A stretch of 64,000 nucleotides of DNA from positions 1-64,000 of the forward strand of contig NZ_MWLM01000062.1 of assembly GCF_002198665.1 (NCBI RefSeq), written 5' to 3'. Position numbers and translations under genes: made by a program. Shown in pieces: positions 55,201 through 64,000 of this stretch. Position 1 is the first letter of the stretch; every line of letters starts with the position of its first letter. The notes beneath the pieces are model-generated. The model worked only from the letters and a program-made list of their open reading frames with translations. It ran no database searches and had not been told where the DNA came from. The DNA comes from Novosphingobium sp. B 225 (GTDB lineage Bacteria; Pseudomonadota; Alphaproteobacteria; Sphingomonadales; Sphingomonadaceae).

Positions 55201-55462
55201 GGGTGTAAACGTGCTCGACCCCTTCGGCGCTGCGCACAATGGTTTCAAGCGGTTTGGCCACCAGTTCGATCGCTTCGGGCGCGGAGAGGCCCGGAGCCAT
55301 GACCCGGATGTCAACCATCGGCACGGAAATCTGCGGCTCTTCCTCACGCGGGATAGTGATCGTCGCGATCAGGCCAACCACGATTGCGGCAAGCAGCATC
55401 AAGGGGGTGAGCGGCGAGAGGATCGTCGCGCGGGTAAGCCGCCCGGAGATGCCCAGGTTCAT
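52247..55462 (-). CDS. RND-family efflux pump inner-membrane subunit
   Basis: This 1071-residue pump has the HAE1-type plan: one helix, a large periplasmic domain (about 30-330), six helices, a second periplasmic domain and six helices. The proton-relay residues are visible as GILVDDAIVMIENIARH in helix 4. It couples to the adaptor gene (ATGA overlap) and to an ArsR gene (overlap at 52247-52250). Its place in a sulfur-linked operon suggests export of a thiol or sulfur compound rather than a classic drug, though this is not proven. No outer-membrane channel is encoded next to it. Confidence 0.93.
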   Translation of the reverse strand: MNLGISGRLTRATILSPLTPLMLLAAIVVGLIATITIPREEEPQISVPMVDIRVMAPGLSAPEAIELVAKPLETIVRSAEGVEHVYTQAQDNGVLVTARFLVGSNPEDAATRINEKIGANIDRIPVGIPSPQVTVRGISDVPIVVLTLTPKPGAPGQWNDQALSELAGKLRTELAKVDDVGLTFITGGQRMALRVVPDPARLAAHRVPLGNLIEAVSQANRAFPAGTVRESGQAVAVTAGQTLKSAEELGQLTVRAVGGAAVLVKDVATVEQAPTQDQARAWRWARDGAAGWVMTPAVSLAVAKRAGANAVTVSEAVVERLETLQGQLVPDSVTVSITRNYGETANEKANELILHLALATVTIVVLIGFAIGWREAAVTAIVIPTTIMLTMFASKIMGFTINRVSLFALIFSIGILVDDAIVMIENIARHWGMADGRSRIDAAVEAVAEVGNPTIVATLTVVAALLPMLFVSGLMGPYMAPIPINASAAMVFSFFVAVIIAPWLMIRFAREALDQGGHDAHGGKLGTLYRRYASKVIATRESAKRFLIAVGVATLVACSMFYFKAVTVKLLPFDNKSEVQLVLDLPEGTSLEMTGRVLEQAAAVTRQVPEVVAMEAYAGTSAPFNFNGLVRHYFLRAQPEQGDVMVTLLPKGDRSRSSHEIAVALREQLQKAVPLPPGGSLKVVETPPGPPVLATLLAEIYGPDEASRVKTAQAVEQIFKSVPFVVDTDNSFGVPRPTLRLVPDRAKLDQYGLSERQLFDSIGALLGSQTLGYAPRGADRDPLPIELGLDQSQRAWSASLAATPVAAMPGGQLIQLGELVKAELVPGGQAMFRRDGRGATMVLADLAGRYEAPIYGMLAVDEAIDQFDWAKAGLVKPDVLLNGQPVDESRPALLWDGEWEITWVTFRDMGAAFMVALLAIYVLVVGQFRSFKLPLVILTPIPLTLVGIVLGHMLFMAPFTATSMIGFIALAGIIVRNSILLVDFIQHSASPGKSLRETLLEAGMIRFKPIVLTAAAAMIGAAVILTDPIFQGLAISLLFGLASSTLLTVLVIPAIYVLLRDDGRLLAGDAA

Positions 55463-56490
55463 GGGCCGGTCCGCCCGATCAGGGTATCGCCCGCAGCCAC
55501 ACCCGAAAGCAGCTCGACCATGCCGGGAGCGGCACTGGGGGCAAGTTGCACGGGCACTTGCGCAGCGCTGCCGTCCTTGGCGAGCAATGTGACATAGTCG
55601 ATCCCGAAGCGGCTGATGACATAGCTGCCCGGCACCAGCATGGCCTTGCGTGAACCGGTTTCGATCCGTGCCGCCACGCGCCGTCCGATCAGCCGGTTGT
55701 CGAGCCCGGGCAGTGCGACATCGGCGGCCAGCTGCCCTGCGGTAACCGCCGGATAGACCTTGATCACGCGCCCGGTGCTGGTTCCGGCCAGCGCGCTGGC
55801 CACAACCTGCGATCCGGGATGAACCTTGTCAGCCAGCGATTCGGGCAATTGCAGGCGCAGCACCGTGGGGCCCGAAGTGATCGCCGCGATTACCGTGCCG
55901 GGGGCAACCGGGGCCCCGGCCGGAACGTCGGCGCGCAGCACTCGCCCGCTGGCGGGCGCGACCACCGCGCCCTGCCCGGCCACTGCACCAACCGCAGCCT
56001 GTTGAGCCTGCGCCGCACGGATCTGGGCCCGCGCGGCATCGGCGGAGGCCTGGGCCTGATCGAGCCGGGCCTTGGCATAGACCCCCTTCTGATAGAGGTA
56101 TTTGATCCGTGCCAGCTCGGCCTCGGCCTGGGCGGCCTGGGCCTGGGCGGCAGCGGCCTGGGCGCCATAGGCTCCGGCCTGATAGCCAAGCTGGCTGTCA
56201 ACGATCCGGCCGATCACTTGCCCTTTGGCAACCATATCGCCTTCACGCACCGACAGCGTGGTCAGGATCCCGGGAATGCGAGCCAGGACCTGGGCCTGAT
56301 CAACCGTGGTGACCTCTGCACTGACATCCTGCCAGGCACCGGCATCGGCGGGAGCCAGCACCAGCCGCGGGCCGGCCGGAGCCATGGCCGGGGCGGGGGC
56401 CTGTTCCGAACTGCCGCAAGCCGCCAGCGCGAGCGCCAGAGCCGCGCTCAATGCACCCTGTTTGAGCATGTGCTTGCCTTTCCGTGCCAT
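55459..56490 (-). CDS. RND periplasmic adaptor lipoprotein (HlyD/MFP family)
   Basis: This 343-residue adaptor has a lipoprotein signal (ALALALAACG). A lipoyl half-motif, a coiled-coil hairpin rich in Ala and Gln (about 120-170: AAAQAQAAQAEAELARIK) and beta-barrel repeats (RVLRADVPAGAPVAPGTVIA) follow. The ATG at 56490 comes six bases after GGAG and starts at the rhodanese stop. It links the pump to an outer-membrane channel. Confidence 0.92.
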   Translation of the reverse strand: MARKGKHMLKQGALSAALALALAACGSSEQAPAPAMAPAGPRLVLAPADAGAWQDVSAEVTTVDQAQVLARIPGILTTLSVREGDMVAKGQVIGRIVDSQLGYQAGAYGAQAAAAQAQAAQAEAELARIKYLYQKGVYAKARLDQAQASADAARAQIRAAQAQQAAVGAVAGQGAVVAPASGRVLRADVPAGAPVAPGTVIAAITSGPTVLRLQLPESLADKVHPGSQVVASALAGTSTGRVIKVYPAVTAGQLAADVALPGLDNRLIGRRVAARIETGSRKAMLVPGSYVISRFGIDYVTLLAKDGSAAQVPVQLAPSAAPGMVELLSGVAAGDTLIGRTGP

Positions 56491-56826
56491 TCAACGCTCC
56501 ACCGGCATCCCGGCCGCTTGCCAGGCCCCGAAACCGCCACCAAGGTGCGTATCGACCTCTGCCCGCGCCGTGGCACAGCGTTCCAGCGCCATGGCCGACC
56601 GGCGGCCCGCCGCACAGTTCAGCACCAGCTTGCGTGCGCCCGGATCGGGCAGCTGACTGACCCGAAAGGTGGAGAGCGGCAGGTTGAGCGCGCCGGGGAT
56701 ATGCCCGGCGGCAAATTCATCCACTTCGCGCACGTCCACCACCACGGCGCGATCATCGCGCAACATCTGGGCGAGCTGCGCCGGGGTAAGTTCAAGGTGG
56801 CGGGGTTTGCCAAATCCGAATGCCAT
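56491..56826 (-). CDS. rhodanese-domain protein
   Basis: This roughly 111-residue single rhodanese domain has VVVDVREVDEFAAGHIPGALNLP and the active Cys71 in LNCAAGRRSA. It transfers sulfane sulfur, for instance from persulfides. ATG 56826 follows AAGGA by eight bases; ATG 56865 would place the start next to the palindrome and lacks a ribosome site. It is the first gene of the RND operon. Confidence 0.87.
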   Translation of the reverse strand: MAFGFGKPRHLELTPAQLAQMLRDDRAVVVDVREVDEFAAGHIPGALNLPLSTFRVSQLPDPGARKLVLNCAAGRRSAMALERCATARAEVDTHLGGGFGAWQAAGMPVER

Positions 56827-56879
56827 GACTGCGTCCTTGCCGGAGAGCGAATCCTGATCGCTCATATTTATGCTTGCTC

Positions 56880-56899
56880 ATATACGTTATAACTTATAT
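56880..56899. promoter_or_regulatory. candidate ArsR/SqrR-type operator
   Basis: ATATACGTTATAACTTATAT is a 20-base palindrome with 9 of 10 matches per arm. It is AT-rich in a GC-rich genome and lies between the rhodanese operon and the divergent flavoprotein gene. BigR-type repressors use AT-rich inverted repeats. Confidence 0.65.
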
Positions 56900-56972
56900 T
56901 AGTCAACCAAGATAGATGACGAGTCGAACCACGCCCTGGGGTCATCCAGGGCCAGCAAGTGGAGCAAGAGAC

Positions 56973-58253
56973 ATGGTTCTGCCGGTAATCATGGTGCTGG
57001 GCGCAGGCCTGGGCGGAACGATCGCGGCCTATGAGATTCGCGATGCGGTCAAAGGCAAGGCCGATGTCATGGTGGTCAACGAGGGCGAGGATTTCTGGTT
57101 CGTGCCCAGCAATCCCTGGGTCGCGGTGCGCTGGCGCGAACCCGACGCGATCAAGGTTCACCTGCCGCCGGTCATAGCCAAAAAGGGCATCGGCTTTACT
57201 GCGGTTGGCGCCAGACGCGTCCATCCGGCCGAGAACCGGGTCGAGCTAAACGACGGCACTTCGCTCAGTTATGACTATCTGGTGATCGCCACCGGGCCGG
57301 ACCTTGCCTTTGATGAGGTCGAGGGGCTGGGCCCGCAGGGCTTTACCCAATCGGTCTGCAAGACCGATCATGCCGCCCACGCCGCCGACATGTTCGAACA
57401 GCTTGCCGCCAATCCCGCGCCGGTGGTGATCGGCGCGGCTCAGGGGGCTTCGTGCTATGGCCCGGCCTATGAATTCGCGATGATCGTCGATACCGAACTG
57501 CGCCGCCGCAAAGTGCGCGACCGGGTGCCGATGACCTTTGTCACCGCCGAACCCTATGTCGGGCACCTCGGTCTTGACGGGGTGGGCGATACCAAAAGCC
57601 TGCTCGAAAGCGAAATGCGGGGCCGCCATATCAAGTGGATCACCAATGCGCGGATCGCCAAGGTCGAGCAGGGCCTGATGCACGTCGAAGAAGTGAACGA
57701 GGACGGATCGGTCAGGCAACAGCACGATCTGCCGTTCGGCTTTTCGATGATCCTGCCCGCGTTTCGCGGGGTTCCGGCAGTGTTCGGGATAGAAGGACTG
57801 ACCAACCCGCGCGGCTTCATCCTGGCCGACAAGCATCAGCGTAACCCAGCCTTCCCCAACATCTTCTCGCTGGGGGTCTGCGTGGCGATCCCGCCGGTGG
57901 GCAAGACCCCGGTGCCAGTCGGCGTGCCCAAGACCGGGTTCATGATCGAAAGCATGGTCACCGCGATCGCTGCCAACCTCAAGCTGATCCTGGCCGGACA
58001 GGAACCCACCGAAGAGGCGACCTGGAACGCAGTCTGTCTGGCCGATTTCGGCGATGGCGGGGTGGCCTTCGTCGCCCAGCCGCAGATCCCGCCGCGCAAC
58101 CTTAACTGGTCCAGCGAGGGCAAATGGGTCCACCTCGCCAAGATCGGATTCGAGAAATACTTCCTCCACAAAATCCGTCGCGGAACCAGCGAGCCGTTCT
58201 ACGAAAAACTCGCGCTCCACGCGCTCGGCATCCGCAAGCTGCGGTTCAAGTAA
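56973..58253 (+). CDS. sulfide:quinone-oxidoreductase-like flavoprotein
   Basis: This 426-residue flavoprotein begins with a FAD fold (VMVLGAGLGGTIAAYEI). Cys129 (QSVCKTD), Cys161 (GASCYGP) and Cys303 (LGVCVAI) occupy places like the three redox cysteines of sulfide:quinone oxidoreductases, although the third is closer to the others than in the best-known enzymes. The start follows GGAG by eight bases. It probably oxidises sulfide to a persulfide that the rhodanese can take up. It diverges from the rhodanese-RND-ArsR operon. Confidence 0.87.
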   Translation: MVLPVIMVLGAGLGGTIAAYEIRDAVKGKADVMVVNEGEDFWFVPSNPWVAVRWREPDAIKVHLPPVIAKKGIGFTAVGARRVHPAENRVELNDGTSLSYDYLVIATGPDLAFDEVEGLGPQGFTQSVCKTDHAAHAADMFEQLAANPAPVVIGAAQGASCYGPAYEFAMIVDTELRRRKVRDRVPMTFVTAEPYVGHLGLDGVGDTKSLLESEMRGRHIKWITNARIAKVEQGLMHVEEVNEDGSVRQQHDLPFGFSMILPAFRGVPAVFGIEGLTNPRGFILADKHQRNPAFPNIFSLGVCVAIPPVGKTPVPVGVPKTGFMIESMVTAIAANLKLILAGQEPTEEATWNAVCLADFGDGGVAFVAQPQIPPRNLNWSSEGKWVHLAKIGFEKYFLHKIRRGTSEPFYEKLALHALGIRKLRFK

Positions 58254-58265
58254 GGAGCCCTCGCG

Positions 58266-58469
58266 ATGACGCTCGATTCCGCCGTTTTCCGCTTCGCCGG
58301 TCTGGTCGTGCTGGCCAGTCTGGCTCTGGCCCACTGGATCCATCCGGCCTGGCTGTACCTGACCGCTTTTGCCGGGCTCAACATGCTGCAGGCCAGCTTT
58401 ACCGGCTGGTGCCCGGCGGCAAGCCTGTTCAGGAAACTGGGAGTGCGCCCCGGCGCGAGCTTTGATTGA
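58266..58469 (+). CDS. DUF2892-family inner-membrane protein
   Basis: This 67-residue protein has two helices and the DUF2892 motif GLNMLQASFTGWCP with a Cys. The family forms the membrane part of YgaP-type rhodaneses. It is 12 bases after the flavoprotein gene. Together with the separate rhodanese it may form a split YgaP system. Confidence 0.85.
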   Translation: MTLDSAVFRFAGLVVLASLALAHWIHPAWLYLTAFAGLNMLQASFTGWCPAASLFRKLGVRPGASFD

Positions 58470-58559
58470 GCACCCGGCGATACGGCGCACTTGAACCGGC
58501 CTGAATTTGCTTTCCTGCGTCATGGCTGCCCCCACGGCCATGGCGCAGGATCCCCCGGC

Positions 58560-58716
58560 GGCAATCACGGACGCGCTGGCCCATGAAAGCGCGGACTGGG
58601 GGAAAAGCCATTCGGTCCATTCGCCGCGCATGGTCATGGATGAATCCGGCATGCCGCGCGGGGCGGCACTGCTTGCCGGGATGGCAGAGCGGTTTCTGGC
58701 GACCGGGCGAGACTGA
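58560..58716 (+). pseudogene. C-terminal remnant of an M20 amidohydrolase
   Basis: The end of this open frame repeats the last about 45 residues of the M20 protein encoded at 50732-51946: HSVHSPRMVMDESGMPRGAA against HSIHSPRMVVDETAMPRGAA, then LLAGMAERFL in both. The first part of the frame is unrelated and lacks all other metal motifs. It is best seen as the tail of a deleted second copy. Its own start and expression are not supported. Confidence 0.8.
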
Positions 58717-58732
58717 CCAGAGCCTTTCAGGC

Positions 58733-60166
58733 CTAGATGCGCCGGATCACCAGATTGCGGATCTCGGTCATGTCTTCCATCGCAAAGCGCACGCCTTCGC
58801 GGCCAAGGCCCGAATCCTTGACCCCGCCATAAGGCATGTTGTCGACCCGGTAGGACGAGACGTCGTTGATGACGATCCCGCCCACTTCCATCCGGTCCCA
58901 GGCGTCGAGCACTTGGTGCAGGTCGCGGGTAAAGACTCCGGCTTGCAGTCCGAACTTGCTGTCGTTGACTTCCTCTACCGCCTCGTCCCAGCTGGCGAAC
59001 CGCGAGAGGATCACGACCGGGCCAAAGGCTTCCTCGCGGTAGACCGCGCTGTCGCGAGCGACATCTTCCAGCAGCGTTGCCTGAAGCATCGCACCGTCGC
59101 ACTCGCCCCCGGCAAGCAGCCGGGCGCCGCCGGCCACGGCTTGATCGATCCAGCCCTTCAGCCGCTGGGCCTCTTTGGCGGAAATCATCGGGCCGATGAA
59201 GGTTTCACGATCCTTTGGATCGCCCCACTTCAGCGCCTTGACCCGTTCTGCCAGTCGATCGCGGAACGTATCGTACAGGCTGTCATGCACGATCACCCGC
59301 TGGACGTGGATGCAGCTTTGCCCGGACTGGTAATAGCCACCGAACACGATCCGTTCGATCGCGTGATCGAGATCGGCATCCGCGTCGACCACCACGGCGG
59401 CATTGCCGCCAAGTTCCAGCACCACCTTCTTCTTGCCGGCTCGCGCCTTCAGATCCCAGCCGACGCCGGGCGAGCCAGTGAAGGACAAGAGCTTGAGCCG
59501 TTCGTCGGTGGTGAACAGATCCGCCCCGTCGCGGCTGGCGGGCAGGATCGAGAACGCCCCTTCGGGCAGCACATCGCATTCCGCCAGCACTTCACCCATG
59601 ATCAGCGCGCCCAGCGGGGTCAGGCTGGCCGGTTTCATCACAAACGGGCAGCCAACCGCGATTGCCGGAGCGATCTTGTGCGCGGCGAGGTTGAGCGGGA
59701 AGTTGAACGGCGAAATGAAACTGCACGGCCCGATCGGAACCCGCCGCCACATCCCCATGTACCCGCGCGCCCGTTCCGAAATGTCGAGCGGCTGAACCTC
59801 GCCATAGTTACGCGTCGCTTCTTCGGCGGCGATCCGGAAGGTGTCGATCAGGCGGGTAACCTCGCCCTCGGCATCCTTGATCGGTTTGCCCGCCTCGACG
59901 CAGAGCGCATAGGCCAGCTCGTCGAACCGCTCGCGAAACCGGCGGACGCAGTGATCGAGTACGCCTTGCCGTTCGAAACTGGCCAGTTGCGCCATCGGTT
60001 CGGCCGCGCGCACCGCCCCGGCAATTGCCGCGTCGATCACATCGGGCGTGGCCAGCGCGGTGCGAAACGCGATCTCGCCAGTGTACTTGTCGGTCACCGC
60101 CAGATCGGCGTTGGGCTGGACCGCCCGGTTGTTGAGGTAGAGCGGATAGACCTCTTGCAGCTTCAT
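58733..60166 (-). CDS. aldehyde dehydrogenase (NAD(P)+), glyceraldehyde/lactaldehyde-type
   Basis: This 477-residue aldehyde dehydrogenase has ISPFNFPLNLAAHKIAPA, Glu in VLELGGNAA and the catalytic Cys in YYQSGQSCIHVQR. The C-terminal MPYGGVKDSGLGREG is a typical ending. It starts inside the stop of the TPP-enzyme gene (TGATG), so the two are coupled. A keto acid decarboxylated by that enzyme could supply its aldehyde. The M20 remnant lies just beyond its 3-prime end. Confidence 0.92.
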   Translation of the reverse strand: MKLQEVYPLYLNNRAVQPNADLAVTDKYTGEIAFRTALATPDVIDAAIAGAVRAAEPMAQLASFERQGVLDHCVRRFRERFDELAYALCVEAGKPIKDAEGEVTRLIDTFRIAAEEATRNYGEVQPLDISERARGYMGMWRRVPIGPCSFISPFNFPLNLAAHKIAPAIAVGCPFVMKPASLTPLGALIMGEVLAECDVLPEGAFSILPASRDGADLFTTDERLKLLSFTGSPGVGWDLKARAGKKKVVLELGGNAAVVVDADADLDHAIERIVFGGYYQSGQSCIHVQRVIVHDSLYDTFRDRLAERVKALKWGDPKDRETFIGPMISAKEAQRLKGWIDQAVAGGARLLAGGECDGAMLQATLLEDVARDSAVYREEAFGPVVILSRFASWDEAVEEVNDSKFGLQAGVFTRDLHQVLDAWDRMEVGGIVINDVSSYRVDNMPYGGVKDSGLGREGVRFAMEDMTEIRNLVIRRI

Positions 60167-61833
60167 CACAGCGCCTTTGACAGCGCCTTGAGATCCTTGT
60201 TCAGGATCTGGTCGTTTTCGGAATAGTCGACCGGACAATCGATCAGATGCACTCCCGGCGTGTCGCGGCAATGGGCCAGCAGATCGCGCAGGTTTGCGCT
60301 GGAGGTAACCCGGTGGCCGTGCGCGCCATAGCTTTCGGCATATTTGACGAAGTCCGGGTTGCCATATTCGAGCCCCCAGTCCTTGAAGCCCATGTTGGCC
60401 TGCTTCCAGCGGATCATGCCATAGGAACTGTCGTTGAGGATCAGCACCGTCAGATTGAGCCCCAGTCGGACGGCGGTTTCCATTTCCTGGCTGTTCATCA
60501 TGAACCCGCCATCGCCGCAAATCGCCATGACCTTGCGGTCCGGATAGAGCATCGCGCTCATCATCGCGCTGGGCAAGCCGGCGCCCATCGTCGCCAGTGC
60601 ATTGTCGAGCAGCACGGTATTGGGCAGGTAAGCGCTGTATCCGCGTGCGAACCAGATCTTGTAGACCCCGTTATCAAGGCAGATCACCCCGTCTTCAGGC
60701 ATGCAATCGCGTACTTGCTGGACCAGATGGGGCGGAAAGATCGGGAAGCGGGCATCGGCGGCGAGCGGGGCGGTATGTTCCAGCTCGGCGCGGCGATAGG
60801 CCAGCATGTGGTCGAAATCCCAGCTGGGCGAAGGCGTGATCGCCTCCTTCATCTGCCACACCGCATTCGCAATATCACCGATCACTTCGATGTGCGGGAA
60901 ATAGACCGGATCGACTTCGGCGGTCTTGGTCGAAACGTGGATCACTTTGGGCCCGTCGCTCTCACGCATGAAGAACGGCGGCTTTTCGATCACATCATGG
61001 CCCAGGTTGATGATGCAGTCGCTGTCCTCGATCGCGCGGTGGACGAAATCGCCCGCTGAGAGCGCCGCGCAGCCCAGAAAGCGAGGATGGCGCTCGTCGA
61101 TCACCCCTTTGCCGAGCTGGGTGGTGAGGAAGGGGATGCCGGTCGTCTCGACGAATTCGAGCAGCATCTTGCCGGTCATCTTGCGGTTCGCCCCGGCCCC
61201 GATCACCAGCACCGGCGCACGCGCATTTTCCATCGCGTGGACCGCCTGGTGGATCGATTTGGCATCGGCGGTGGGACGGCGCACCAGGCTGCGTTGCAGC
61301 GGCCGGCTGTCGGTATGTTCGTCGGCAATGTCCTCGGGCAGCTCAATATGGGTTGCGCCGGGCTTTTCTTCCTCGGCCAGCCGGAAAGCTTCGCGCACCC
61401 GGCTCGGGATATTGTCGGACGAGGCCATCTGGTGGGTGTACTTGGTGATCGGCCCCATCATCGCGCAGACATCCAGGATCTGGAACCGGCCCTGTTTGCT
61501 CTTCTTGATCGGCTTCTGCCCGGTAATCATCAGCATCGGCATCCCGCCCAGCTGAGCATAGGCCGCCGCTGTGACGAAGTTGGTTGCCCCCGGGCCCAGC
61601 GTGGCAAGACACACCCCGGTCTTGCCAGTGTGCCGCCCATAGGTTGCCGCCATGAACCCCGCGCCCTGTTCGTGCCGGGTCAGGACCAGCCGGATCTTGC
61701 TTGAGCGCGAAAGCGAATCGAGAAAATCAAGGTTCTCTTCTCCCGGCACCCCAAAAATGTACTCACAGCCCTCGGCTTCGAGACATTCGATGAACAGATC
61801 GGAAGCTTTTTGTTGCACGCCACGTTCGGCCAT
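60166..61833 (-). CDS. acetolactate-synthase-like TPP enzyme
   Basis: This roughly 555-residue protein has the three-domain plan of TPP-dependent acetolactate synthase-like enzymes: Glu in RHEQGAGFMAATYGR, a central FAD/ADP-type domain and GDGGFMMNSQEMETAVR in the TPP domain. No regulatory small subunit is encoded next to it. It may be a catabolic decarboxylase rather than a branched-chain biosynthesis enzyme. ATG 61833 is preferred; ATG 61842 lies too close to GGGAGA. Confidence 0.88.
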   Translation of the reverse strand: MAERGVQQKASDLFIECLEAEGCEYIFGVPGEENLDFLDSLSRSSKIRLVLTRHEQGAGFMAATYGRHTGKTGVCLATLGPGATNFVTAAAYAQLGGMPMLMITGQKPIKKSKQGRFQILDVCAMMGPITKYTHQMASSDNIPSRVREAFRLAEEEKPGATHIELPEDIADEHTDSRPLQRSLVRRPTADAKSIHQAVHAMENARAPVLVIGAGANRKMTGKMLLEFVETTGIPFLTTQLGKGVIDERHPRFLGCAALSAGDFVHRAIEDSDCIINLGHDVIEKPPFFMRESDGPKVIHVSTKTAEVDPVYFPHIEVIGDIANAVWQMKEAITPSPSWDFDHMLAYRRAELEHTAPLAADARFPIFPPHLVQQVRDCMPEDGVICLDNGVYKIWFARGYSAYLPNTVLLDNALATMGAGLPSAMMSAMLYPDRKVMAICGDGGFMMNSQEMETAVRLGLNLTVLILNDSSYGMIRWKQANMGFKDWGLEYGNPDFVKYAESYGAHGHRVTSSANLRDLLAHCRDTPGVHLIDCPVDYSENDQILNKDLKALSKAL

Positions 61834-61868
61834 TGGTCGCATCTCCCCGGATTGCGCGCCCTTTTCTT

Positions 61869-61904
61869 TTTGAGACTATCAAACCCGTCGAGTGGAGTCT
61901 CGAA
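61869..61904. promoter_or_regulatory. candidate operator, divergent TPP-enzyme/gmd gap
   Basis: TTTGAGACT (61869-61877) and AGTCTCGAA (61896-61904) form an inverted repeat with 8 of 9 matches and an 18-base spacer. It starts 36 bases upstream of the TPP-enzyme start. No regulator is encoded nearby. Confidence 0.35.
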
Positions 61905-61969
61905 GCAAATGCAGCCCGCGCGGCCCCGCGCAATTCAAGGTTGCCAAGGACAGCCCTTTGAGCAAGTGA

Positions 61970-63087
<1,118 letters not shown>

Positions 63088-63088
<1 letters not shown>

Positions 63089-64000
63089 TGGCGGGGCAAT
63101 TCGACCTTGCGGGCAAGCGGGTCTGGGTGGCCGGCCACCGGGGCATGGTGGGCGGCGCGATTGTGCGGCGGCTGGCGGGCGAGAACTGCGAAGTCCTGAC
63201 CGCAGGCCGCGAAGAGCTTGACCTGACCGACCAGCGCGCCGTGCTGGACTGGATGCGCCAGACCCGCCCGCAAGCGGTATTCCTGGCCGCCGCCAGAGTC
63301 GGCGGGATCATGGCCAATGCCAGCTTTCCGGTCGATTTCCTGCGTGACAACCTGCTGATCGAAACCGCGATCTTCACCGGCGCGCAGGATGTCGGCGTGG
63401 AAAAGCTGCTGTTCCTGGGCTCGTCCTGCATCTACCCCAAATTTTCCGACCAGCCGATCCGCGAGGAAGCCCTGCTGACCGGCGAACTGGAACCCACCAA
63501 TCAGTGGTACGCCATTGCCAAGATCGCCGGGATCAAGCTGGCCCAGGCCTATCGCCAGCAATATGGCTGCGACTATATCAGCGCCATGCCGACCAACCTG
63601 TATGGTCCGGGCGACAACTTTGACCTCAATGCCAGCCACGTCCTGCCCGCGCTGATCCGCAAGGTCCATTTGGCCAAGCAGACCGGCGGCGCGGTCGAAG
63701 TCTGGGGCACCGGCACGCCGCGCCGCGAATTCCTTTATGTCGATGATTGCGCGGATGCCTGCGTTCATCTGATGCAGGGCTATTCCGGCGACAGCCACAT
63801 CAATGTCGGTTCGGGCGAGGATATCTCGATCCTCGATCTGACCCGATTGGTGATGGACGTGCTGGACTATGCCGGCGGCGAAGTGGTGACCGATCCGACC
63901 AAGCCCGATGGCACCCCGCGCAAGCTGATGGACAACCGCCGGCTGCGAGACCTGGGCTGGTCACCCAAGGTTGACCTGCGCGAAGGCGTGGCGCGCAGTT
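63088..64000 (+). CDS. fcl: GDP-L-fucose synthase, 3-prime end outside window
   Basis: Starting at ATG 63088, about 304 codons are in view and no stop is reached. VWVAGHRGMVGGAIVRRL binds NADP(H); LGSSCIYP has the catalytic Ser and Cys; YAIAKIAG has Tyr and Lys. PTNLYGPGDNFD and FLYVDDCADA follow. It epimerises and reduces the product of gmd to GDP-L-fucose. Most of the family is about 310-320 residues, so only the last few residues should be missing. Confidence 0.94.

Noticed and set aside
58507-58716. Independent small secreted protein
   Set aside because: The C-terminal two-thirds match the end of an M20 enzyme; the apparent signal-like start is unrelated sequence, so a remnant fits better.

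Overview
The window reads as chromosomal DNA of a free-living alphaproteobacterium, most likely of the order Sphingomonadales (Novosphingobium/Sphingobium type). This is an inference from the high GC, the dense overlapping operons, a CYP153-type P450, several acyl-CoA enzymes, an ABC-exported lasso-like RiPP locus, and inositol-phosphate and CDP-alcohol lipid genes. No plasmid, phage, transposase, rRNA or CRISPR signal was seen. Two tRNA genes (Thr-CGT and Leu-TAA) lie on the minus strand.

Layout. 0.1-9.4 kb: acyl-CoA and aromatic or alicyclic catabolism (hotdog thioesterase, two SDRs, a DsbA/kappa-GST-like isomerase, an AHL-lactonase-like hydrolase, three crotonase-fold enzymes, an aldehyde dehydrogenase), with a HxlR regulator divergent from a MAPEG-GST pair. 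9.5-16.7 kb: tRNA-Thr, a GGDEF-EAL protein, QueG, a Nat-type ABC exporter, a CYP153-like P450 and an exported MsrB. 16.7-22.6 kb: a glycan-modification trio (multi-TM protein, GtrA, UGM-like flavoprotein), PilZ, tRNA-Leu, IHF-beta and GntR. 22.8-31.3 kb: a POT peptide transporter with two amidohydrolases, NnrU, a MarR-GNAT fusion and a lipoprotein. 31.7-39.4 kb: dxs, a Zur-like regulator, msrA with a small coupled gene, purH, a heparinase-like protein and rpe.

39.5-45.0 kb is the most distinctive region. It is a complete lasso-type RiPP operon: HPr-kinase-like kinase, PqqD-like recognition element, transglutaminase-like leader peptidase, a 47-residue precursor too short for routine gene calling, an asparagine-synthetase-like cyclase and an ABC exporter. 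The precursor has a lasso-type leader and a C-terminal Ser that the kinase could modify, but no Asp or Glu at the positions that close a canonical lasso ring. Its core is Gly/Thr/Asn-rich with two Cys, so the product chemistry looks non-canonical.

45.7-49.9 kb holds an inositol-lipid locus (inositol-3-phosphate synthase, nucleotidyltransferase, two CDP-alcohol phosphotransferases). 51.9-58.5 kb holds a probable reactive-sulfur response locus: a SqrR/BigR-like ArsR repressor, an RND pump with adaptor and a rhodanese, divergent from a sulfide:quinone-reductase-like flavoprotein and a DUF2892 membrane protein, with a 20-bp near-palindrome between them. 58.7-64 kb holds an aldehyde dehydrogenase/TPP-enzyme pair and the GDP-fucose genes gmd and fcl, the latter cut by the window end.

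A family of about 175-180 bp palindromic repeats recurs four times in intergenic DNA (21.4, 27.5, 28.5 and 50.4 kb), with one solo end.
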